Notes under the pieces: model-generated
Told to the model about the DNA's origin: nothing
The model's database searches: none
The model's input: the letters and a program-made list of their open reading frames with translations, nothing else
Origin: Microcystis sp. T1-4
GTDB taxonomy: Bacteria; Cyanobacteriota; Cyanobacteriia; Cyanobacteriales; Microcystaceae
Assembly: GCF_000297435.1 (NCBI RefSeq)
Contig: NZ_CAIP01000172.1
Location: 1 to 27,052, forward strand
DNA: 27,052 nucleotides
Reading direction: 5' to 3'
Made by a program: the position numbers and the translations under genes
In this document: piece after piece, positions 6,994-15,741 of the stretch
Position numbering within the stretch: the first letter of the stretch is position 1
Layout of the letters: each line of letters starts with the position of its first letter

Positions 6994-7030
6994 AAACCAC
7001 AGAGGCACAAAGAACACAAAGAAAAAGACA
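6994..7030 (-). repeat. Dispersed CTTTGTG repeat, copy 1
   Basis: Read on the minus strand this is CTTTTTCTTTGTGTTCTTTG followed by TGCCTCTGTGG. It is built from CTTTGTG-like units and matches two other copies near 16850 and 20719. It lies just upstream of mobA. Confidence 0.7.
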
Positions 7031-7154
7031 GACTCGATCAGTGAAGACCATCTATCTATCAGATAAAGGACAAGAGAGCCTACTAATCTAGCCAACTTGC
7101 TCCAATCTATGCTAGTCTGTTGACATTTATAAGATATCCATAAACAAGCACTAG

Positions 7155-8294
7155 ATGAATTCCAATTTAATCAAAGTTCCCTTTGTGGATTTGACTTGGC
7201 AAAATCAGCCCCTACAGGCAAAAATTGCCGAGGCCATCCAAACAGTTATCGACCGAGGAGATTTTGTTTTAGGCCAAGCTTTAGCCGAATTTGAAACCGC
7301 CTTCGCCCAAGCTTGCGGAGTCGAGTATGCTGTGGGAGTAGCTTCTGGCACTGCCGCTCTTGCCCTGGCTCTACAAGCTTACGGCATCGGTGCCGGGGAT
7401 GAAGTGCTAGTCCCCGCTAATACCTTTGTCGCCACCCTCATGGCTGTTATTCAAGCGGGAGCTAAACCGGTTTTAGTTGATTGTCTCCTCGATACGGCCT
7501 TAATTGACCTCGCGGCGGCTGCCCAAAGAATTACTGCCAATACCCGCGCCATTCTTCCCGTACACCTGTACGGACAGATGGTATCACCCCAACAATTACA
7601 GGATTTTGCCCGCAGCCATAATCTGATTATCTTTGAAGATGCGGCCCAGGCCCATTTAGCCAGTAGAGAAGGTTATCGCGCCGGCAGCGTCGGTGTGGCG
7701 GCGGGGTTTAGTTTTTATCCCAGTAAAAATTTAGGTGCTTTTGGCAATGGCGGAATGTTAGTGAGCAATGATCCTGAAATTAGCCAAAAAGCCCGCAGTT
7801 TAAGAAATTATGGCGCACCGAGCAAGTATTTCCACACCGATATCGGCACTAATAGCCGTTTAGATAGCATACAAGCCGCCATTTTAAACGTTAAATTACC
7901 CCATCTGGACAGCTGGAATCAGGCCCGTCAGCGAGCGGCAAGACAATACAACCAGCTTTTGGCTCCTTTAGCCGATAAAGGCATTTTACCCATAAGAGAC
8001 GAAACCGAAACCGGTCATGTCTATCATCTCTACGTTATTCGCATTCTCCCCCATTGTCCCGTTGATCGCCAACAACTACAAGAACAATTAACTGCCGTCG
8101 GTATTCAAACCGGCATTCATTATCCGATTCCTTGTCATCTGCAACCAGCTTATCGCTACCTGGGTTATCAACAGGGAGACTTTCCTAAGGCAGAGATTCT
8201 CTGTGAAGAAATTTTATCTCTCCCCATGTACCCCGGCATCAGCCAGAAGCAAATTGCAATCGTAGTTGAACAGATTACTTCGATGATCGGCTAA
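7155..8294 (+). CDS. DegT/DnrJ/EryC1/StrS family PLP aminotransferase (sugar aminotransferase)
   Basis: The 379-residue protein has the family length and order of motifs. These are VPFVDLTWQN at the start, GVASGTAALALAL (PLP phosphate contact), VLVPANTFVATLMAV, EDAAQAH (Asp162 holding the pyridine nitrogen) and FSFYPSKNLGAFGNGG with Lys191 as the Schiff-base lysine. The C-terminus has HIHYPIP-type residues (TGIHYPIPCH). These enzymes transaminate nucleotide-linked keto-sugars, giving amino sugars for polysaccharides or glycans. The exact sugar cannot be read from sequence. It opens the same-strand surface block, 37 bp before the cyanoexosortase. Upstream TTGACA at 7120 may be a -35, but no good -10 follows. 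Confidence 0.88.
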   Translation: MNSNLIKVPFVDLTWQNQPLQAKIAEAIQTVIDRGDFVLGQALAEFETAFAQACGVEYAVGVASGTAALALALQAYGIGAGDEVLVPANTFVATLMAVIQAGAKPVLVDCLLDTALIDLAAAAQRITANTRAILPVHLYGQMVSPQQLQDFARSHNLIIFEDAAQAHLASREGYRAGSVGVAAGFSFYPSKNLGAFGNGGMLVSNDPEISQKARSLRNYGAPSKYFHTDIGTNSRLDSIQAAILNVKLPHLDSWNQARQRAARQYNQLLAPLADKGILPIRDETETGHVYHLYVIRILPHCPVDRQQLQEQLTAVGIQTGIHYPIPCHLQPAYRYLGYQQGDFPKAEILCEEILSLPMYPGISQKQIAIVVEQITSMIG

Positions 8295-8331
8295 CATAAA
8301 TTCAGAATTTGTCACTAAATCGCTCCTTCCT

Positions 8332-9237
8332 ATGGGTATTAGTCCTTCCCTATCTCCCGTCTCCCACAAAAATCGGCTATCTTGGCTGATTATCGGTTTC
8401 TTGGCGGTTATCTATGGTCCGGTGATCTTTCATTGGTACGATGGTTGGCTGAATAAATCGATCAGCGTCGAACATGAATACTTTAGCCACGGCTTGATCG
8501 GCCTTCCCTACGCAGCCTATATTGTCTGGCAGAATCGTAAAAAATGGCAGCGCCTCGAAGATCGCTCCCATCCCCTCGGAGCGTTTTTGTTAACCCTAGG
8601 AGCGATTTTTTATCTCCTCAGTTCCTCTGTTTGGGTTAGTATGTCTTTCCCGATTATGTTAGCGGGCATCTGTCTCTGGTTAAAAGGAAGGGAAGGTTTT
8701 AAATTACAGGGATTTCCTCTACTTTTAACAGCTTTAGCGACTCCTAATCCTATCCCCTACCTGATCACTCCCTATACCCTACCCCTACAGATTTTTATTG
8801 CCGCTTGCGCTGGTTTTATTCTCCAGCAAGCGGGCTTAGATGTCTCCGTTGACGGTATCCATGTAGCGGTAGAAGGTAGGATGGTGGAGGTCGCCCCCTA
8901 CTGTGCGGGGCTGAAAATGTTATTTACCAGTCTTTACGTCACGCTGCTGCTGCTCCATTGGACAGATACCATCGAAAACGGTCGTAAAACGCGCTTTATG
9001 CTCCTCAGTGCCTTTGCAATTAGTGTCGGGGCCAATATCGTTCGTAACTCGCTTTTAGCCTGGTTTAACGGCACGGGGCAAAAGGAAAACTTTGTGTTAC
9101 TCCACGATGGCTGGGGGGGTGATTTATACTCCGTCTTTATGTTATTACTCGTCCTTTTCGTCTTCCAAATTATGCAGTATCGCGAGGCGGTCAGGAAACA
9201 GTCCCTAGCTCAAGAGGAAGGTAACAAGGGTGATTAG
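8332..9237 (+). CDS. crtB: Cyanoexosortase B (PEP-CTERM processing transpeptidase-like enzyme)
   Basis: The 301-residue polytopic membrane protein has about eight hydrophobic segments and the three exosortase active-site residues. These are Cys191 in VEVAPYCAGLKMLF, Arg238 in NIVRNSLLAW and His258 in LLHDGWGG. Exosortases cleave the PEP-CTERM tail in the membrane and are thought to attach the protein to a carrier or polymer. The next gene overlaps by 8 bp and matches the dedicated partner of the cyanobacterial type-B enzyme, which supports 'B' over 'A'. A run of seven G (9113-9119) encodes part of the His motif. The symbol follows exosortase usage and is unrelated to phytoene synthase. Confidence 0.82.
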   Translation: MGISPSLSPVSHKNRLSWLIIGFLAVIYGPVIFHWYDGWLNKSISVEHEYFSHGLIGLPYAAYIVWQNRKKWQRLEDRSHPLGAFLLTLGAIFYLLSSSVWVSMSFPIMLAGICLWLKGREGFKLQGFPLLLTALATPNPIPYLITPYTLPLQIFIAACAGFILQQAGLDVSVDGIHVAVEGRMVEVAPYCAGLKMLFTSLYVTLLLLHWTDTIENGRKTRFMLLSAFAISVGANIVRNSLLAWFNGTGQKENFVLLHDGWGGDLYSVFMLLLVLFVFQIMQYREAVRKQSLAQEEGNKGD

Positions 9238-9976
9238 TCAAAAAATTCCAGCCGAGGTAACTTTAGTGTTAGATAAAATCAAAAAAAAGCTACCGGGTAA
9301 TTATCTACTCCTGTTGTGCCTGCTGGTGATTTTGATTTTAGGGGGTATCTTGCCCAATTTAATTTCTGGCCATTGGTCTTGGGTGGAGCAACCGAGAATC
9401 GGTAATATTCAGAAAATGCAGGCCTTACAAAAATCGGGAATCGAGTTGTCTGACCTGAAAACCATCAACCAGAGCCAAGGGGAAATCGGTGAGGGAAAAT
9501 GGTCGGTACAAGTGCTGGAAAGTTCTGAGGGCAAGAGGATCACCCTGCTTTTAAAGCCACAGATCTACTATAAAAATCAACCCGGATTAGAATGGTCGGA
9601 TATCAGTTCGATTAGTCGTTGGAATCAGGGGGAAACAACCGAGCTATTAATTCCCACCAGGTCGGGAGGAAAGGCCACGGCTAGATTCTATCGGGCTTGG
9701 ACACAAAACACCTTTGCCGTGGTGCAGTGGTATGCTTGGCTAGGTGGTGGTCATTACGATCCCTCTGTTTGGTATTGGCTTGACCAATGGGCGCAATTGA
9801 AAAGACAAAGAGTACCCTGGATAGCCGTTTCCTTACTGATTCCCTTAGACCCGACCAAAGAACTGCAAACTCTCACTCCCTTTGCTCTCAATCTCGCTAG
9901 GGAAGTACAAAGTAACTTAGAACAAAATGTCTTAAGTCAATTAACTTCTGTCCCTCAGTCCACAAAAGAAAAGTAA
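9230..9976 (+). CDS. Cyanoexosortase B system-associated protein (EpsI-like)
   Basis: The 248-residue protein has one N-terminal membrane anchor (residues ~25-45, LLLLCLLVILILGGILPNLI) followed by a soluble domain outside the cytoplasm. This is the layout of the EpsI-like partners that travel with exosortases. SGHWSWVEQPRIGNI after the anchor and a Trp-rich middle (FAVVQWYAWLGGGHYDPSVWYWLDQW) are characteristic. The start codon overlaps the exosortase stop by 8 bp, so the two are translationally coupled. Its biochemical role is unproven. It may help present or transfer the cleaved substrate. Confidence 0.75.
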   Translation: MISQKIPAEVTLVLDKIKKKLPGNYLLLLCLLVILILGGILPNLISGHWSWVEQPRIGNIQKMQALQKSGIELSDLKTINQSQGEIGEGKWSVQVLESSEGKRITLLLKPQIYYKNQPGLEWSDISSISRWNQGETTELLIPTRSGGKATARFYRAWTQNTFAVVQWYAWLGGGHYDPSVWYWLDQWAQLKRQRVPWIAVSLLIPLDPTKELQTLTPFALNLAREVQSNLEQNVLSQLTSVPQSTKEK

Positions 9977-10002
9977 TTTGGCCGCTGCCAACCATCTCTT
10001 CC

Positions 10003-10047
10003 AAGAAGCTAGCTCAAGGCACTTTTCTAGCCCTTGATAGCTTCTTT
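10003..10047 (+). terminator. Long imperfect hairpin between the exosortase pair and the export gene
   Basis: AAGAAGCTA (10003-10011) pairs with TAGCTTCTT. Next to it TCAAGG pairs with CCTTGA after a two-base bulge, giving ~15 base pairs around a ~13-nt loop. The 3' side is followed only by TGTTCC, not a clear T-run. It could be an attenuator or an mRNA-stability element between the two halves of the surface block, so 'terminator' is tentative. Confidence 0.45.
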
Positions 10048-10095
10048 GTTCCTCTCCCACTAGATAACTCCCAGAAAATAAATTGATATGTCTCT

Positions 10096-11322
10096 ATGAT
10101 TCCACCGATGCTCGACAAGTTTTTGCCAGTTAGTTTATTCAGAACCGGGGCCATGGCCCTATCAGGGTTGGGTCTGACAGGGTTCTTGTGGATAATTCAC
10201 TCCGAGAGCCTCAAGGCCCAGGGTCCTTTGTCCATACCCCAGACTCAACCGGGGGCCGGGTTGGAATTTTTGCCGCCCCAACCCCCTAATCCCACCTTTC
10301 CCGAAAACACGATTCCCCCTAGCGGCTACAGTCCACCGGTTTACTCTCCCAATAATCCCCAATCCCGACCAATTCAGGCCTATCGACTCGATATCGGCGA
10401 TCAAATCAGCGTCTCGGTTCCCGATTTTCCCGAATTTAATTCTGCAGGTCCTGTGGATCCCGATGGTAATTTTCTGGTACCGATTTTAGGGCGTATTCCC
10501 GTGCTGGGCTTGACTTTAGACGAAGTGCAAACTAAAATCCGCCTGGAATTGGGGCGAAAATACTTGCGGGAGGAACCAGAAGTGATTGCGGTTTTAACCA
10601 CTGCCCGTCCCGTCCAGTTAACCATTCTAGGAGAGGTACAGCGACCGGGGTTTTATAGTGTTGCTCCTAATACTCCCCTAGCGCAGGTACTTTTGGCGGC
10701 GGGGGGTGGCACCCCCAGGGCTGATCTGCGTTCGATCCTTGTCCGTCGGGTTTTAGTCGATGGTACAGTATTAGAGGAGAAACTTGACCTTTATACTCCC
10801 TTGATTAAAGGGGCCCGCTTGCCAGATCTGCCTCTGCAAGGGGGCGATGCGGTGATTGTTTCCAAGTTAGAAGCGGGCCAAGAAACGGAATATAATCGCA
10901 CCCTAGTGGCTAAAACCACCCTCACCCAGCAGAATATCACCGTCAGGGTTTTAGCTCCCTCAATTCCTTCGGGAATTGCCCTAAGAAATGTTTCGATTCC
11001 TAATGGCAGTACCTTCCTCGATGTGGTGGCGAGTTTACCGGTTTCTGATCGCCTGCGGATTAATGTCAATGAAGTGTCCCTGCTCCGTTTTGACAGTGCC
11101 AAAGGGGGAATTGTTAGTCAAACGTTGAGTCCGATAGCGGCAGTTAGGGGAGATATATCCCAAAATGTTCCCTTAGAAGATCAGGACGTAATTATCGTCA
11201 CCCGCACCCTCTTAGGGGAAATTTTCGCCGCTTTTAATATTATTACCCAACCTATCCGGGATATTTCCAGTTTTACCAATACGATTCTCAACCTGAGCAA
11301 TCAATTCGATGGCTCCCGATAA
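10096..11322 (+). CDS. Wza-like polysaccharide export protein (Poly_export + SLBB)
   Basis: The 408-residue protein has an N-terminal hydrophobic export signal (residues ~15-40). A Pro-rich linker follows, then the Poly_export domain beginning YRLDIGDQISVSVPDFPEF with VDPDGNFLVPILGRIPVLG. SLBB-like beta-grasp units come next (LTILGEVQRPGFYSVAPNT, DLPLQGGDAVIVSK). Proteins of this family form the outer-membrane or periplasmic channel for exported polysaccharides. No lipobox Cys is evident, so anchoring may differ from E. coli Wza. The C-terminus ends in an amphipathic stretch. It is followed by the Wzc-like gene, its usual functional partner. Confidence 0.87.
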   Translation: MIPPMLDKFLPVSLFRTGAMALSGLGLTGFLWIIHSESLKAQGPLSIPQTQPGAGLEFLPPQPPNPTFPENTIPPSGYSPPVYSPNNPQSRPIQAYRLDIGDQISVSVPDFPEFNSAGPVDPDGNFLVPILGRIPVLGLTLDEVQTKIRLELGRKYLREEPEVIAVLTTARPVQLTILGEVQRPGFYSVAPNTPLAQVLLAAGGGTPRADLRSILVRRVLVDGTVLEEKLDLYTPLIKGARLPDLPLQGGDAVIVSKLEAGQETEYNRTLVAKTTLTQQNITVRVLAPSIPSGIALRNVSIPNGSTFLDVVASLPVSDRLRINVNEVSLLRFDSAKGGIVSQTLSPIAAVRGDISQNVPLEDQDVIIVTRTLLGEIFAAFNIITQPIRDISSFTNTILNLSNQFDGSR

Positions 11323-11439
11323 TTGACGAGCAACCGGCTCCCTTCACTCCTTAACACAACTTCATAAGCTAGGATTTCAAGGCCGAGAATAACTCTTGAC
11401 CGTTAGAATGTAAAGAATCTGGGAATAGATTAAAAAGTT

Positions 11440-13662
11440 ATGGCTGTACCAATTATTAAACGATTTCTCATCTCGCTAGATCAGAACAAATTTGTAGGAA
11501 TATTCGTCTTCCTGGTCTGTTTAGGCGGTTCTGTGATCTTTGCTCTCCTACCCGATCCTGAGAAACCCCCCACCTTTTATCGGGCGCTGGGACAATTGGC
11601 CTACCGGGTGCCGCCGCCAGCTTTTACCACTACAGGAACCCAACTGCAAGAACAAGGGCGGGCTATCGATCGCGATTTACTGCTGTCTCCCCGGGTATTA
11701 GTCAATGCGGCCAAAAAATTACAATTTAATCAAGAACAGATCGTTAAAATTCGCGATCAAGATTTAAAAATCACCTTCCCCGGTGAAGGAGAGGAACAAA
11801 ACAACAATAGCAATCGGGCTGGAGCAACCGACCAACCCCAAGAGATACTTTTAGAGTTAACGTCCGACTCCCAGTCCAAGGCAGAGTTAATTCTGGAAAC
11901 CTTGATGAAGGAAATGGTGGAATACAGTCGCTGGCTGAATACTTCCCAGTTACGGGCCCGCATAGAGGCGCTCAGTGTCCGACTTAACGAAGTCCAAAAA
12001 GATTTAACCAGAGCCGAAGAAAAGTTTTATCGCTACATTAGCACCCAGGGTTCAGATTTATTGGCGATTCAAGATGGGAGTTTATTCACCGCTATCACCG
12101 GTAGTCAACAGCAACAGCGAGAAATTCGTCTAGAACTGCAAGGCATTCAAGGACAGATTAATAGTCTGAGTAAACAACTCGATTTAACCCCCGATCAAGC
12201 TTACACCTCCTCTGCCCTTAGTGCCGACCCGATTATTGCCAGTATCCGAGCCCAGATATTGGACACGGAAGCCCAATTGGAGCGACTAGAGAAGGATTTA
12301 CGTCCCGAACATCCCACCGTAGTTAAATTACGCAAACAACAGCAAGTTAACGAATCTCTCCTACAAAAAAGAGCCGCCGAGGTAATCGGAAAAGATGGCG
12401 TTCTTACCGCTCTTCCCAGCAGTCGCATCCGTCAGCAAAGTAATCTCGATGCCACCCGTCAACAACTAGCGGCTCAATTAGTTACCCTGCAAACCCAGCG
12501 CGAGGGTTTAATGAAACAATTAGAATCCTTAGTGACTCAGGAACAGCAATTACGCTCCCAATACGAGAAATTCCCCGATAAACAGCTACAGCAAGCTCGT
12601 TTAACCCAAGCCGTCGCCTTTCAACGGGGTATCTACGAGAATATCCTCAATGCTCTGGTGGATGCTCAGGCCGCAGAAGCGGAAACCGTGGGTAGTCTCA
12701 CCGTCGCCCAACCACCGGTGGCTCAAGCGATCGAACAGGTGTTTAATCGCAAAAATCGTCTCTTGATTCTCTTAGCGGGGGCTGGTTTGGGAACTTTAGC
12801 TGGATTGGGTACGATCCTTCTGTTAGCAGTGATCGATGATCGCCTGCACAGTCCCCAAGAATTGCGGGAAGCTTTGGTTAGCCGGGATATCCTCCTCTTG
12901 GGACAGTTGCCCATTGTCCGCAATTTAGAGGGCGATGAAATCGATCCGATTCTCGCCGATGCTAATGTCAATTATCTCCCCTACTACGAACGTTTACGCA
13001 GTACCCTGCGACTTGTGGGCGGCGGCGAAACGGTGAAAGTAGTTATTGTCACCAGTATTACCGGCGGAGAGGGGAAAACCGCCACTGCCTATAATCTGGC
13101 CATCGCGGCCGCTTTAGCAGGCCGACGGACTCTGTTAGTCGAAGGAGATCTGAGAAGTCTTTCCAACGCTGAAAAAATCGGGGTCACTCCCGATCCCAAT
13201 TCTTTCCGAGAACCCCTACTTTACTACGGGGCAAAAAGTAAATCGATCCGGCTGGCCCCAAATATTGAAAACCTTTCGATTTTGCCTAGTCCCGGTCCGC
13301 AAAAACAAGCGGCAGCTATCATTGAATCGAGCGAATTACAATTAATTCTCAAGGATTCTCGCGGCCGTTTCGATCTGGTGATTGTCGATACTCCTTCTCT
13401 GTCTAGCTGTAATGATGCCCTTCTCTTAGAAGAACTAGCGGACGGGATTATTCTAGTAACTCGCCAGGCGATAACTCGTTCTAGTCTCTTGAGTGAAGCA
13501 ACTGACCAGTTAACAGAAGCGGAAGTGAAAATTTTAGGGGCGGTGATTAACTACGTCGATATTACACCAACTCTCAACACCGCCGAACCGGAACTGCCGC
13601 CTTTGATAGTTACCCCACTACAGGAACAAACAGAGACAGAGGAAGTAAAAGTGGAGGTGTAA
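11440..13662 (+). CDS. Wzc/GumC-like polysaccharide co-polymerase with C-terminal BY-kinase/ParA-type ATPase domain
   Basis: The 740-residue protein has two membrane helices (residues ~20-38 and ~445-467) framing a large coiled-coil periplasmic domain (Wzz/GumC type). A cytoplasmic ATPase domain follows. It carries Walker A GGEGKTATAYN (~542-552), a Walker A'-like LLVEGDLRS (usually DxDxR) and Walker B LVIVDTPSL. These proteins set chain length and drive polymer export with the Wza partner upstream. The tail after NYVDITPT has no tyrosines, so the Tyr cluster that BY-kinases autophosphorylate is missing. It may be an ATPase-only regulator. It converges on the GHL10 gene with 6 bp between. Confidence 0.87.
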   Translation: MAVPIIKRFLISLDQNKFVGIFVFLVCLGGSVIFALLPDPEKPPTFYRALGQLAYRVPPPAFTTTGTQLQEQGRAIDRDLLLSPRVLVNAAKKLQFNQEQIVKIRDQDLKITFPGEGEEQNNNSNRAGATDQPQEILLELTSDSQSKAELILETLMKEMVEYSRWLNTSQLRARIEALSVRLNEVQKDLTRAEEKFYRYISTQGSDLLAIQDGSLFTAITGSQQQQREIRLELQGIQGQINSLSKQLDLTPDQAYTSSALSADPIIASIRAQILDTEAQLERLEKDLRPEHPTVVKLRKQQQVNESLLQKRAAEVIGKDGVLTALPSSRIRQQSNLDATRQQLAAQLVTLQTQREGLMKQLESLVTQEQQLRSQYEKFPDKQLQQARLTQAVAFQRGIYENILNALVDAQAAEAETVGSLTVAQPPVAQAIEQVFNRKNRLLILLAGAGLGTLAGLGTILLLAVIDDRLHSPQELREALVSRDILLLGQLPIVRNLEGDEIDPILADANVNYLPYYERLRSTLRLVGGGETVKVVIVTSITGGEGKTATAYNLAIAAALAGRRTLLVEGDLRSLSNAEKIGVTPDPNSFREPLLYYGAKSKSIRLAPNIENLSILPSPGPQKQAAAIIESSELQLILKDSRGRFDLVIVDTPSLSSCNDALLLEELADGIILVTRQAITRSSLLSEATDQLTEAEVKILGAVINYVDITPTLNTAEPELPPLIVTPLQEQTETEEVKVEV

Positions 13663-13668
13663 ATGCGG

Positions 13669-15117
13669 TTACTTTTGACAAAATCTTCTGGCTCGATCGA
13701 ATTGTGGTTCTTGCCAAGAAAAAGCAAAATGACTGATACTATCTATGCTGGGAAAGGCTATGCGAATCGCTTCCATTTGCACTTCTAAGGAGGGACGATT
13801 GTTATAGGGTTGTCCCCATAAACCCGCTAAAGCTGGGATAACAGCAGTTTGATTTCCCCTGCTTGCCACTACTCTTTTGATCTGATTAACCACACAGGTG
13901 GTATCGTTACAATTAGCGTAGGACATGGGATGCCATTCTAGGGAAGCGGGAAAACTATCCCAAGCTTGTAAACGGGAATCAAAACCTTGATTACCCACAA
14001 GACGATTTCCATCAGGAAAAAACACTGCCCCGGCGGGAATTCCCTGACGTTCTACTAGGGCAGAAAAATAACTAATATAATCAATGACACCCTGGGCAGC
14101 ATGGGCAACCGCTAGGAACCAAAGTTCTAATTTGAGGCGATCAAAACGACTTTTAACTGATTGTTTCATCTCCTCTTCTAAGGGGATTCTACCCTGCCAA
14201 AGAGGGTCAGTTTCTTGGGGATAAAGGCGATCTGCTTCGACGATATCATCAGGGGAAATTTGACCACGAGTCAGATAGCGATCAATTAAAAATTTGCCCT
14301 TATTATTCAAGGCTCGATTAATTAAAGCTTGTCGGGATGCCGGACTAAAAATCCATAAATCTTGGACATTATCAGCCACGGAATCGACTCCAGTTCCTCT
14401 CGGATAGCGAATATAATCAAATAAAACTCCATCGGGACGACGTTGTAAAATCGCTTCTAGGAGAATTAAATAATCCTGTCGCGCTTGATTGCTGTAGGGA
14501 TCGACAAAAGTTTGGGATTGATCATCGACAAAAGAGGTGCTATCCTGTCCTTTACCATTGCGTGCTAACACCTCCTGTCGCTCGGGTTTTAAGCTATAAG
14601 CATAGCCAAAATTGAGGCTAAATAACCAAGCATAAACCTTTAAACCGCGTTTATGTCCCTGTTCGATCACCTGTGCTAATAAATCCACATTTCCGGCACT
14701 GGGATTTTTAATCACGCTGTCCCAAACCGTGGGATTATTGTTAGGAGGTAATAGGACTTGACCATCGGCGAAAACTTCCAGATAAACTATATTATAACCT
14801 TTGGCCACGATGCGATCGAGAATACTTTCTATCGATCCGGGGCGGGTATCACAGGAGTAGAGACGTAACCAGATTGCCTGTTCCTGTAACCAGTGTCGGG
14901 AACGACAAAAGCGCAATTGTGCAGCATATTTCTGCAATAAAATGTCATATTCTTGGTGGGAAGTTTGACGCAGATTTTCTTGTTGTTTGATTTCCGATTC
15001 GGACAGTTGACAATTATCATTGACCGCGAGGCTAGGGTTAATCCCTAGGGTACTACTCCAGAGGATTATAGCGAGAAAACAGGATAGCGATCGCAGATAA
15101 TTGACTTTTTTTAACAT
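13669..15117 (-). CDS. Secreted GHL10 (DUF187) glycoside hydrolase-like protein
   Basis: The 482-residue protein begins with a signal peptide (basic start, then SCFLAIILWSSTLG, cleavage near LAV). The main domain matches GHL10/DUF187 TIM-barrel proteins, with AIWLRLYSCDTRPGSIESIL, YLEVFADGQVLLP, GLKVYAWLFSLNFGYAY, PDGVLFDYIRYP and a late HPMSYANCND. The FDYIRYP strand carries a likely catalytic Asp. Members act on cell-wall or exopolysaccharide glycans, with substrate unsettled. The location directly downstream of, and convergent with, the polysaccharide export genes fits polymer trimming outside the cell. The ATG at 15117 is the sensible start because it creates the signal peptide. Confidence 0.85.
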   Translation of the reverse strand: MLKKVNYLRSLSCFLAIILWSSTLGINPSLAVNDNCQLSESEIKQQENLRQTSHQEYDILLQKYAAQLRFCRSRHWLQEQAIWLRLYSCDTRPGSIESILDRIVAKGYNIVYLEVFADGQVLLPPNNNPTVWDSVIKNPSAGNVDLLAQVIEQGHKRGLKVYAWLFSLNFGYAYSLKPERQEVLARNGKGQDSTSFVDDQSQTFVDPYSNQARQDYLILLEAILQRRPDGVLFDYIRYPRGTGVDSVADNVQDLWIFSPASRQALINRALNNKGKFLIDRYLTRGQISPDDIVEADRLYPQETDPLWQGRIPLEEEMKQSVKSRFDRLKLELWFLAVAHAAQGVIDYISYFSALVERQGIPAGAVFFPDGNRLVGNQGFDSRLQAWDSFPASLEWHPMSYANCNDTTCVVNQIKRVVASRGNQTAVIPALAGLWGQPYNNRPSLEVQMEAIRIAFPSIDSISHFAFSWQEPQFDRARRFCQK

Positions 15118-15134
15118 AGTTGTTCACGGCAAAA

Positions 15135-15172
15135 CTAGCAAAGGAGAAATTTCCTTAGTTTGCTATTTTTTT
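15135..15172 (+). terminator. Possible intrinsic terminator in front of the GHL10 gene
   Basis: TAGCA...AAGGA pairs with TCCTT...TGCTA (5+5 bp, 4-nt bulge) and is followed on the plus strand by seven T. No plus-strand gene ends just before it, so its purpose is unclear. Confidence 0.3.
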
Positions 15173-15208
15173 AGCCCTCTTCTAGAACTATAGCAAAAGT
15201 CTTAAGTA

Positions 15209-15415
15209 GGGTTTGCGGCAAAAAGCTTTTCCTGGGGGCAGGGTGTGGGGTGTGGGGTGTGGGGTTTTATCGATTTTCAGGTGGTCAACTACCTAATTTT
15301 CAGGGAAAAAGTCCAGGAATTTTCCCCCCGATCCCCGCAATGGCTGACACTTTTTGAGGGGAAAAAAGTCCAAAAGTCTTATCCAACAAGGTTTTTAGAT
15401 TTATTCAGCAGACCC
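15209..15415 (+). mobile_element. MITE copy A (TA-flanked, IS630/Tc1-like ends)
   Basis: The 207-bp non-coding element begins GGGTTTGCGGCAAAAAG and ends TTTATTCAGCAGACCC. The ends are imperfect inverted repeats (GGGTTTGCkG...), and TA lies on both sides (15207-15208, 15416-15417), as expected for IS630/Tc1-mariner insertion. Flanking AAG/CTT extends the symmetry further. It shares most of its length with copy B. It encodes no transposase, so it would need one in trans. Confidence 0.75.
15233..15264 (+). repeat. G-quadruplex-type GTGTGGG heptamer repeat inside MITE A
   Basis: GGGGG-CA-GGG-TGT-GGGG-TGT-GGGG-TGT-GGGG gives five G-runs with 2-3-base loops, a textbook G4 motif made of a seven-base unit. 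MITE B carries a longer version. Confidence 0.7.
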
Positions 15416-15741
15416 TACTTAGGGTGATCAGCAAACCTGATCTATCGGAGGGCGCAAGTTCCTTGCGCCCCTACAGTAACGGATTTTGTCCACAATGTAG
15501 GGGCGAACTGCGTTCGCCCAAAAGGTACATTATCAAAGCGCAAGTCCCTTAATTGCCCTCACCCCCCTGCCCCGCCGACATCGGGGGGGTCGGGGGTGGG
15601 AGAGGGGAGTAGGATGTCTGCCACGAATAAAGAAAAATGCTATAACCTATCAGGGAAGGGAGGGAGACGCTGACTTTTCCTATTGCCAGGTGGAACCTTG
15701 GCACGAGACAAGAGAATCGAGTCGCCCCCACCCTACTGTTC

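Larger units (their letters stand above)
15118..15741. other. Gene-free stretch with a MITE and three fold-back repeats
   Basis: This stretch holds MITE A plus small hairpin repeats. GGGCGCAAG-TTC-CTTGCGCCC lies at 15450-15470 and GGGCGAAC-TGC-GTTCGCCC at 15501-15519. They are joined by an outer CCCCTACA/TGTAGGGG pair (15468-15475, 15496-15503). A third, CACCCCC/GGGGGTG, lies at 15560-15598. Short open frames here are translations of these repeats. I see no gene. Confidence 0.7.

Noticed and set aside
6974..7051. 26-residue N-terminal extension of MobA
   Set aside because: It is the translation of the dispersed CTTTGTG repeat, and the family starts at the ATG at 6973.
15245..15427. 60-codon plus-strand frame
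   Set aside because: It lies entirely in MITE A and is a by-product of the repeat.
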